DNA of 64,000 nucleotides, from NCBI GenBank assembly GCA_025617745.1, contig CM046853.1:34976625-35040624 (forward strand), given 5' to 3'. The DNA is from Heliocidaris erythrogramma. Its lineage: Eukaryota; Echinodermata; Echinoidea; Camarodonta; Echinometridae. Of the stretch, positions 47,533 through 54,130 are shown piece by piece. Each line of letters begins with the position of its first letter. Within the stretch, counting starts at the first letter, position 1. Both the position numbers and the translations under genes were made by a program. The notes beneath the pieces are model-generated. The model was not told the origin of the DNA, did no database searches, and was given only the letters and a program-made list of their open reading frames with translations.

Positions 47533-48476
47533 CTTCATTTTAACACCACATTACATACACTGATAGCATGTAAGGCCAGGCAGCTCAGATTTGATCAAGC
47601 CTCTACAAAGTTACCAAATCACTTTAATAACTGTTATAAGCTAGTACTGACATCGTTGCATTTGAATGGCTGTGAGCAAATTTGTTATAGAAATGTGACC
47701 CAGAAGTCCATAAATGGGATATGGCAAAGTGCAGAATATATCAAGTCATTTTCCATTATTTGGAAGGTATTGAGCTTATATTATAATGAGTGAGCAGAAA
47801 TAGTATACCATGTTTACTATTACACATATTAATATGTATGAATTATGTAATCCAGTGTCTTGAATTTAACCACAAAAATAAAAACTGTATCACATGAAAC
47901 CAAACACTATAAATGATCAAAACAAACTAAAAGCAAGACAAAACAAAAACAGTATTTAAGGACATGAAATACATGAAGGAGTAAAGGAAGAAGAAAAGGA
48001 GAAGGAAGAGAAAAGATGCGAGAGAACAGCTGAGCAATACAAAACAAAAACAAAAACATATCCAGTATCATGACATGTCTACTTTATTGATCAGGCAATA
48101 TCCTCCCCCAAAAATTGGCGTACATGAAAATGTGGAACAAAATTATATAATCCTTCAGCGGATCTCTGTGTACATACCAAAATACTGGGAATAGATGTAA
48201 CCATGTGACTACAAATGAGTGTTAACTTCTATCTAGTTTTTAATAGTTTTAAAACTTCAGTTCATTTCACTTCGGCTCAGACTCAGTCAACACACTCAAC
48301 ACGGAAGTACCCGTGCGAAATTGTACTGTACAAGCGAAACACGCAGCAGACTCATAACTCACACAAACACTCGAAATGTAAAAAATTAAAATGTTATGAT
48401 CAGTTAGAGTACGCACAACATTACCTTTTAGAAGGTGCTTAATTTCTTCTAGGAGAAAATCACGAGTATCTGCCAT
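33056..48476 (-). CDS. SKAP2: SKAP-family adaptor (helical N-terminus, PH, SH3)
   Basis: Src kinase-associated phosphoproteins are cytoplasmic adaptors that link Src-family kinases and ADAP-type partners to adhesion and the cytoskeleton. Minus-strand exons in order: 48425-48476, 42682-42816, 41565-41759, 39315-39395, 38207-38418, 36130-36208, 33056-33744. All phases match, giving 480 aa and TGA. Residues 1-62 form the helical region (LLEEIKHLLK ... DKILPTEQ). An acidic linker carries EEYADVEIED and GELYEDTA. The PH domain is about residues 147-250 (LKEGFMEKRRK, WQRRYCVIKENVFYYF, final Trp in EEMKAWIDAI). A Pro-rich linker carries YDDV, VYEDV and YENI sites. The SH3 domain is residues ~420-480 (MWDCTPDDENELEFRRGD, WWVGE, IGLVPKAYLM). 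Vertebrate SKAP1/2 are about 359 aa; the extra length is mostly the Pro-rich linker in the last exon. The symbol is by family; SKAP1 versus SKAP2 is not resolved. Confidence 0.93.
33961..34285. mobile_element. MITE with telomere-like interior, interrupted by a hAT-like MITE
   Basis: Terminal inverted repeats CATTTGCTCCTGCGACA / TGTCGCAGGAGCAAATG. The interior holds CCTAACCCTAA-like runs and a TCATGACCTTTTACC block. A 143-bp element is nested at 34085-34227. Sister copy at 22131-22324. SKAP intron 6. Confidence 0.82.
34085..34227. mobile_element. Nested hAT-like MITE, 143 bp
   Basis: CAGGGATGCCACTT / AAGTGGCATCCCTG perfect 14-bp TIRs. TACCTT flanks both sides. Inner GTAGGAATTCCTAC palindrome. 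Confidence 0.82.
34523..36082. mobile_element. Family A long-TIR MITE with nested minisatellite element
   Basis: Left end TTAAAGGGCAATCCAACCTT; right end AAGGTTGGAATTTCCCTTTA. The middle of the element is displaced by the 34903-35840 insertion. SKAP intron 6. Confidence 0.8.
34903..35840. mobile_element. TIR element with four ~150-bp units and GGAC repeats
   Basis: Ends TTATGCCTCCGCCATCACC and GGTGGGCGGAGGCATAA. Four units (CCATTTTTATGTATATAATG ... GAGACCC ... GTTCATCGT) begin near 35166, 35313, 35463 and 35615. A (GGAC)n tract lies at 35763-35788. TGACCTTTGACCT (DR1, reverse) lies at 35346 and 35641. Confidence 0.85.
36130..36208 (-). CDS. SKAP2: SKAP coding exon 6 (PH C-terminal helix)
   Basis: FIASSTEEMKAWIDAIASAS carries the invariant PH Trp. 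Acceptor TTCAG. The donor GTGGGT is set by phase; a second GT 4 bases further would shift frame. Confidence 0.88.
36262..36655 (+). repeat. Dispersed repeat, family B copy 2
   Basis: Same modules as 7915-8275, including GAGCAGAAAGAGCAAAA and ATATTATTGCTGCCAATTTG. SKAP intron 5. Confidence 0.75.
36715..37015 (+). repeat. Dispersed repeat, family C copy 2
   Basis: Matches 6000-6290 in the same orientation (GATTGGGTCAATTTCTTATC). Confidence 0.75.
37432..37778. mobile_element. TA-flanked MITE (Tc1/mariner-like)
   Basis: CTGTAAACGCAG at the left and CTGCATTTACAG at the right, flanked by TA on both sides (37430-37431, 37779-37780). The interior has TTCGCG-rich subterminal repeats. 347 bp, non-coding. 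Confidence 0.85.
38207..38418 (-). CDS. SKAP2: SKAP coding exon 5 (PH core)
   Basis: Starts EGQIGISQWQRRYCVIKENV and includes KDFIFEVVCPAKRSYQ. The acceptor CCTTTAG is chosen because it alone gives the right phase. Donor GTATGT. Confidence 0.9.
38420..39312. other. SKAP intron 4, nothing distinctive
   Basis: AT-rich intron sequence without a recognisable element or conserved block. Confidence 0.5.
39315..39395 (-). CDS. SKAP2: SKAP coding exon 4 (PH start)
   Basis: Encodes DMKISPIAATDLTKPLKEGF and MEKRRK, matching the SKAP block leading into the PH domain. Acceptor TTACAG, donor GTATTT. Confidence 0.88.
39968..40212. mobile_element. MITE made of CTTATGAATAGCGG motifs
   Basis: The ends (GGGGTCCACCCGCTATTCAT and, reversed, GGGGTATCCTCGCTAGTCAT) are inverted. 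TGTGTC flanks both sides. Inside, the word CTTATGAATAGCGGTC and its inverse recur at least six times. Confidence 0.75.
40905..41545 (-). repeat. Dispersed repeat, family B copy 3, interrupted
   Basis: Reverse-orientation copy. The body is 40905-41221, and the remaining end (CCACAAATGTGGTCAATCG) resumes at about 41484 after a LINE 3' tail. Ends 20 bp from SKAP exon 3. Confidence 0.7.
41222..41483 (+). mobile_element. Non-LTR retrotransposon 3' tail
   Basis: A short frame reads TLQSFKTKVKTYLFKQ then stop, the typical C-terminus of CR1/L2/Rex-type ORF2. It is followed by a short 3' UTR, GCGCTCTATAAATGATTT, and an (ATT)n tail. Inserted in the family B repeat. Confidence 0.72.
41565..41759 (-). 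CDS. SKAP2: SKAP coding exon 3 (acidic linker)
   Basis: Encodes EYADVEIEDSHNAPPVEEDG and LYEDTAIPDSPNK. Acceptor AAACAG, donor GTAAGA. Contains Tyr-acidic candidate phosphosites. Confidence 0.88.
42114..42245. mobile_element. Short TIR MITE, 132 bp
   Basis: CAGGGGCCTGTAACATAAGG and its inverse at the right end. Inner inverted TTACGATTGAT / ATCAATCGTAA. SKAP intron 2. Confidence 0.85.
42682..42816 (-). CDS. SKAP2: SKAP coding exon 2
   Basis: Encodes EVNDFLSITLKKEKLKKDVG and RDDLCQQITSVIGKVDKIL. Acceptor ATATAG, donor GTAAGT. Predicted helical dimerisation region. Confidence 0.88.
43010..43076. repeat. (CT)n microsatellite
   Basis: CTCTCTTT-type simple sequence in SKAP intron 1. Confidence 0.95.
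43090..45720. other. SKAP intron 1, mostly featureless
   Basis: No coding block or complete element was recognised. Contains a (TGTGTGGG)n tract at about 44608-44657, a poly-G run near 45116-45128 and an (AC)n run at about 45455-45475. Confidence 0.55.
45721..46294. mobile_element. Family A long-TIR MITE, complete
   Basis: TAAAGAGAAATCCAACCCTA to AAGGTTGGATTGCCCTTTA. The two halves are inverted over more than 200 bp (GGACAACTCTCCC versus GGAGAGTTGTCC). The cleanest uninterrupted copy in the window. Confidence 0.82.
47241..47627. mobile_element. TIR MITE with poly-C tract
   Basis: TTAAAGGGATTCGGTAACTT and its inverse (AAGTTACCAAATCACTTTAA) bound it. An uninterrupted run of 32 C at 47499-47530 sits inside. 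Confidence 0.78.
48425..48476 (-). CDS. SKAP2: SKAP coding exon 1
   Basis: ATG at 48476-48474, then ADTRDFLLEEIKHLLK. Donor GTAATG one base into a codon. The start resembles the LLxxVxxFxxDIL-type N-terminal helix of SKAP proteins. Confidence 0.85.
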
Positions 48477-48479
48477 AGC

Positions 48480-51050
48480 TGAACTAAACAATTAGGCACT
48501 GTATGCATTCATTCCATTCCACTCAGGCCCACGAAGCTGTGTCCCTGCCCTACAGCTACCTGCAATGCATGGAGACTCTGCATTTATATACGTCTACTGT
48601 GTTTCTGTTCAAAAGCGCAACGCTGCAACTAGCTAGCTGCACACAGTCCAGAGAAGGAAAGGGACTGTCCCGAAATTTGTGAGGATCATTACGGGATGAT
48701 CGGAGACGGAGCCGCGCCGGAGAGAAAGGGGATCCGGGTCTTCAAGAGTTCTGTGGGTTGGACTTGGAGGCATGCATTGGAGGGATGGGGGGGGGGGGGG
48801 GGTAAGGATGGGGTCGTTTCTTGCCCCCCGGGCTCTTCATTCGTTGCCCGAATATCAATTATTACTGGCTTACCATATATCTATCGCCGAAAGCCTTGCT
48901 GTATTCCACCCGATTTCACCCCTCGATGCAAAAAGATTGGCCCTATGCGAGCAAATGGCAGGTTCTCTATGGGCTGTTGTACAGTGAAGCGATTCTGATT
49001 GGTTAAAAGTTACGGTAAGAGTTTTATTTTGGAGTTGCATTCATCATCTCTCTTGTATGCGAGATGCCCGAAGTCTTATAATCTCTGACAGTAGTGGGGA
49101 ATTGGATTGTTTTAAAAGGCCAATATAATAGTTCAAAATCAATATAACGTTCAATGATGAGGAGTAATATGCCGAATTAGGATTCATCCCCCCCCCCCCC
49201 GGCTGTTCCCCCAAAACAAGGATTTATCTTGTTTGGCAATCAGTTGACGAACTTGAGTCCGTCGCCTATGTGAAAACCTCCGTCAAGTTCACATGGGGTT
49301 GGCGATCCTTTTCGGAAAGGAGGCTAACATTAACATCATGATGAAATAAAGATAACCATTGCCATACGACATAAATACCCAGAATAATGTATTGGTTTCA
49401 CAATAGGTATGGTAGGTAAATAGGACCTATTACATAACTATCACCTATAGGCTTCTACCCAGGGCTTCTTTCTTCTTTTTCTTTTTCTTCTTTTTTTTCG
49501 GGGGGGGGGGGGGGGGAGGGACAAGACACCCAGGTCACTGGTGATCCTTGTACATGTATTTCAACAACAACAAAAACTCTCCCGGGCACTAATATGCGTC
49601 AGGGCAAGTCATGTAAAAATTCATGTAATGTTGCACTTAATATATATTTTCAACCCCATGATTTTTCATACCATCACCAGTGACGTATTCAGCGTTGGTC
49701 CAGATTATTGGGTGCACTATAGCACCATTGAGGGACAATAAACATAGCCATCGATTATAGAGAAAGGATGTGAAATAACAGTGAAAAAGGTATCCTTTCG
49801 TCTTCTTTTCACATTCCTTTTCCCTCTTTCTGTCCCACCTTCCCTACCTCACCCACCCCCCCCCCCTCTCTCTCATTTTCCTTTTTGGGGGCTTTGGGCT
49901 GCTATTTGATGGGGCGGAGGCACTTACCCCTTGCCAGCTCCATAGCTATACGCCACAGTCATTAACCGAGTTAAAATGACTCCCATGAGCATGATGAGTG
50001 GTTATTTATAATGTTGTCTATGCCCTGAAATTATGTGATATGTGGTTTCAGATATGGTCCCTCATCCACATTTGGGAAATCGTGGATCCACCCCAGATCC
50101 GCCCTTGTGGGGGTTATATTATTTAGATGTAGTTTCTAGATCCTATAGTCATTGCTCATGCTTTCGGTAAACAAGACTGGATGGGACATTGAAAAAATAT
50201 AATTTGACGGTTACCAGAGTATTGGAAATTTCAAAAAAATGAAACAGCACTATAGCCCCGTCCTCTTATACGCCTTGTCAGTTGTATAGATTATTTAAAA
50301 AATGGGGAAGGGGCATCGCCAAAAAGGGCACTTTTAAGGAAAAATGGCATCTATATATAAAGACTTGGTGGATTAGATTGATAATATACCATCACGTGCT
50401 GACTTTTTTTTTTTATAACTTCCCCTTTTAATGATTTACTGTTTTAAAATATTCTTGGATGTATCGTCATCTTCCTGGACACTAGTGGCTGAAAATAATT
50501 ATGTAATAACTATTTGTAAACGAGCGGTGCGAGACACCGAAAAAATCCCAGAGTATAGCTAATATAGCCTTTTGGCCTTCTGTATGAATTAACTGTGTTT
50601 TATCAAGTTGATTGGGACAATTTAGATTTTGGTAATAACTAAGAAATTGCTTTTCGCTGTATTTTAATATGTCACTAAAATTTAATTTCATATACATGTA
50701 CGTTAATAAGGATCAAACTGATCAATATTATTGCTTCCTCTATGTGCACCTTCTTTCTGTTGATGTTCCCGTTATGTTTGCTCATAGGCATTATGCCTTT
50801 ATTGCTTGGTATGCCCAGATTATTAATTCCATGTCCCATTGTGGAATTTTTTCAGGAAATAACCATATTTGGCCCGTTTTAAAGCAAGATTTGCTTATTA
50901 CTGGCCCCTCAATCAGTGATAGAGAAAATGCCCCATCTCACCTGGATATTGCCCCCTTTTATTGCCTTATATGCCCTTGATATAACTTTATACTTCTTTC
51001 CACTATGGGCCTATACGCTATAGGGGCACGTTCTGGAAACGGGGGTATAC
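48480..51050. other. Intergenic region upstream of SKAP, no gene
   Basis: Between the divergent SKAP and 54043 genes. The first few hundred bases should contain the SKAP promoter and 5' UTR, but no TATA box or initiator can be fixed. Poly-G/C runs lie near 48787, 49190, 49500 and 49855. The longest frames look random. Confidence 0.5.
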
Positions 51051-51057
51051 GTTTTTA

Positions 51058-51352
51058 CTAAGGTTCGTTTTTCAGAAGGTTCATAATTCCGAAACACCAA
51101 TTTCCCATAGCGGGGGCTTCATAATTCCGAATTCCGAACATTTGATGCATTACCCCGAAGGTTCGTTATTTCGGAGGTTCGTAATTCCGAAAATGAAAAG
51201 GGTTCATAATTCTGAAGGCTCGTAATTCCGAAAAGATCCTTACTAAACTTTTGGAATTACGAACCTTCGGAAATATGAACTTTTTTTTTTCATTTTCAGA
51301 ATTACGAACCATCGGAAAAACGAACCTTCGGAATTATGAACCTTCGGAAAAT
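51058..51352. repeat. Bidirectional array of GGTTCGTAATTCCGAA motifs
   Basis: About nine copies of GAAGGTTCRTAATTCCG-type words on one strand up to ~51235, then about six of the inverse (CGGAATTACGAACCTTC). Together they form a large imperfect palindrome centred near 51245. Confidence 0.85.
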
Positions 51353-51989
51353 GATGCGTAACCCTGGAAACAGCAATGTATTTTCCCTGGCCCCTGCAGG
51401 CAATGTGGATAATGGCAGGACTGTTTTAATTTAGATGAGGGGCATAAAAATATCTCATAGAAATGCCCAATTTGGTCGGTTTCTTCTTCCGCTGGATTTC
51501 ATTTGCCTTCAAGTAGCTCATCTGTTTATATTATAATGCAAAGAGAATAATGCATTTCATTCTAAGGGGTAAACTACAAACAAAAACACTATTATCATGA
51601 CGTAGATTATCAAATCAAATAGGTTTTCATATATAGGAGGTGGATCTAGGACAGTTAGGAAGGGGAGGGAAAGACCTTTCCTTACCGTTTTTTTCCAGAT
51701 CCAAAAACGGGCAATCCGCATTATAAATCATTCACACTTTTATTCACATACAAACCGCTTATTTCATGCTGATCATGTTCTTATAATTCACGATATATAT
51801 ATTCTTAAGCTTGGCACTTTTATGTACCAGTTGTCAAAAAGGATTTGCCTGATATATTTACGCCAATTTTTCAAAGAAATGACAACATATTCCATATTTT
51901 TAATTTGTAAACAAATCTTTCGGCATATTACTCCCAGTGTTAAAGATCGTATGCTCGATCTGTAATGAAAAACACAAGTCAGAAAAAAT

Positions 51990-52063
51990 TGGAACCAGCG
52001 GGATTCGAACCTGTCATCTACTGCTTGCCGGGCAGCGACTTAACCACCAGGCTATTCTGGTTC
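51990..52063 (-). other. tRNA-like core, antisense unit
   Basis: Reverse complement of the 52408-52481 core. Same GAACCAG/CTGGTTC end pairing and a GGTTCGAATCC B box. Confidence 0.72.
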
Positions 52064-52407
52064 ACGGCCAAGTCACGACGAACTAGAATCAAATACCCAA
52101 GATCCTTTTCTTTCTGACTCATTAATATTCAAACGGTCCGCCGTAGACAATGGTTAGTAAACGAAGAAGCTTGACTGGGGAGGAATTTTTAATTTGTAAA
52201 CAAATCTTTCGGCATATTACTCCCAGTGTTAAAGATCGTATGCTCGATCTGTAATATGCCGAAAGATTTGTTTACAAATTAAAAATTCCTCCCCAGTCAA
52301 GCTTCTTCGTTTACTAACCATTGTCTACGGCGGACCGTTTGAATATTAATGAGTCAGAAAGAAAAGGATCTTGGGTATTTGATTCTAGTTCGTCGTGACT
52401 TGGCCGT

Positions 52408-52481
52408 GAACCAGAATAGCCTGGTGGTTAAGTCGCTGCCCGGCAAGCAGTAGATGACAGGTTCGAATCCCGCTGGTTCCA
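52408..52481 (+). other. tRNA-like core, sense unit
   Basis: GAACCAG ... CTGGTTC ends pair perfectly. A-box-like TAGCCTGGTGG; perfect B box GGTTCGAATCC. The T stem is imperfect and position 33 is C, so it is read as a SINE promoter, not a working tRNA gene. Confidence 0.72.
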
Positions 52482-53279
52482 ATTTTTTCTGACTTGTGTT
52501 TTTCATTACAGATCGAGCATACGATCTTTAACACTGGGAGTAATATGCCGAAAGATTTGTTTACAAATTAAAAATTCCTCCCCAGTCAAGCTTCTTCGTT
52601 TAATATTCCATATTATCCAACTCGTCACAGTCACTCGTTTCACCTTCCACGTACACGAACACTCTTTTCTCAAAAATGTTTCTTGTATACACCGGACCGA
52701 AATTCTGGAATGACTTGCCAGCACGGGACACAATTGAAAGCCCCTCTTTATTTTCATTTATAGGCGCAAGCTCAAACAGCTGTTGCTGTACTCTTATTCA
52801 GTTGTTACAGAGTAAGGACGCATGTTGAGCTATTATTTGTCATAATCATGAAGACAGATGAATCTTTCTTCTACCTCCTTGTTAATTTGTTCTAAATGAA
52901 CAGGCAGAGCGATTCTCCTTTGTTTTTTTTTTCTTATTTCTAAATACATCCTAACTTAGTGTTTTTTAAACTGGAGTCCCTGAATTGATTCTTAGTCTTG
53001 TCTCCTTTACTTTTTGACAATTGTTTTACGATTCAGCAAATCAGCCACCTCTTAGCTAGGCTTTTTGGCTGGTTTCCTCCAATGTCATTTCTCCTCAATT
53101 TTTGCTTTGTCTATTACGGAATTTCAATGGTTAAGTTGAGATTTACTATCCTATGTGTATATTTTCATCTATTTCTTTACTATGAATATAATATGTATTT
53201 AATTTGTATACTTTGTTATATTGTGAAATGAAAAATAAATAAACTAAACTAAATTTAATTGTGATTTTCTGCCAGTGAT

Positions 53280-53545
53280 TTTTCGTTCGGTCTATAGCAG
53301 AGGTGACTCTTTCTAGTACTCCCCAAGTGTCACCCCTTTTCTCCAAAAGTATCCCTTTAAAAAAGTTTTGATAAGTGCCCCTTTCCCTAATTAGCGCTGT
53401 TTTCTCCTTCTGATAAATGCCCATTTTTTAAATCAAATGATTGCCCCCTTTCACTTCTGGTGAATGTCCCTTTTCCTTTCCTAAGTGCCCTTTCTCCCTT
53501 ATGATAAGTGCCCCATTTCACTCTAATGAGTGTTTTTTCCCCCTT
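53280..53545. repeat. Degenerate minisatellite of GATAAGTGCCCC words
   Basis: Recurring TGATAAGTGCCCCTTT-like segments at about 35-50 bp spacing. The minus-strand frame gives repeated GTYHKGE/GTFTRSE-like peptides, but with irregular spacing and no other sign of a gene. Confidence 0.55.
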
Positions 53546-54042
53546 TCTTATAATCATGCAGTACTTAGGCCTATATACCAATTATATCTCAAAGCCGCTC
53601 CGCCTCCTCTGGTCTATAGGGATTGGGATGAGCGAATTTCTTCCCGAAATTATTTCTTCTCAGAAATGATTCAGGAATCCTGACAAGGCTTCCATAAACA
53701 GCTTCCCAGACTTACTTAGCAGGATGATTGACTGGCAGTAAGGTATCAGTCACCCTTTATTTCTCCTGTTTCACATGATTTTCTCTTTCTCTCTCCCTTT
53801 CTATTTTTTCTTTCTTTTTTGCCATCATGAAAGTTTATAATTATTATTATCGAAACCACCACTAGGAAGTAACTTTTTTATTTCGTTTTATTTTGCTCTT
53901 CACAGTTACCACCACTATTGATTTGCTTGTTCAACCTTTTTTCTTTTCTTGGGAGGAGTCGGTCATGTTTGATTCTTGAATAAATATTCCACTCATTTCT
54001 TTTACTCGACCTAGCTTGTTACTGTAAAGATCTGATTTCATC

Positions 54043-54130
54043 ATGAGTTTTGATGAAGGTCACGTTAATCAGGCAGAATTTCCAGAGGCTGCAGCGGCTG
54101 TCCAACAGACAAGGGAAGAATACAGCGCAG
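54043..54130 (+). CDS. Unrecognised gene, coding exon 1
   Basis: ATG in TTTCATCATGAGTTT; 29 codons plus one base. Donor CAG|GTAATT. Confidence 0.5.

Larger units (their letters stand above)
51899..52602. mobile_element. Inverted-dimer tRNA-like retroposon, locus 2
   Basis: Flanked by a 12-bp target duplication, ATATTCCATATT (51887-51898 and 52603-52614). An antisense unit (tRNA-like core 51990-52063) and a sense unit (core 52408-52481) lie head to head. An identical 63-bp module bounds the sense core (52251-52313 and 52540-52602), is inverted at 52158-52220, and is truncated and inverted at the left end. Each module runs GTAATATGCCGAAAG ... AGCTTCTTCGTTTA. No protein-coding capacity. Inserted in a LINE remnant. 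Confidence 0.88.
51692..53255 (+). pseudogene. LINE ORF2 C-terminus and 3' UTR, split by an insertion
   Basis: A frame from 51692 (QIQKRAIRIINHSHFYSHTN ... LIIHDIYILKLGTFMYQL) and one from about 52612 (YPTRHSHSFHLPRTRTLF, GPKFWNDLPA) are the two parts of a non-LTR retrotransposon reverse transcriptase C-terminus. Then comes a 3' UTR ending in an AAATAAATAAACTAAAC-type tail near 53230-53253. The parts are separated by the 51899-52602 element and its target duplication. Endonuclease and catalytic RT motifs are absent, so this is a 5'-truncated dead copy. Confidence 0.8.

Noticed and set aside
50669..50980. 103-codon frame
   Set aside because: No flanking splice signals, no recognisable domain, and composition like surrounding non-coding sequence.
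52408..52481. Functional tRNA gene (apparent GGC anticodon)
   Set aside because: C at position 33, imperfect D and T stems and location inside a repeated element point to a SINE core.
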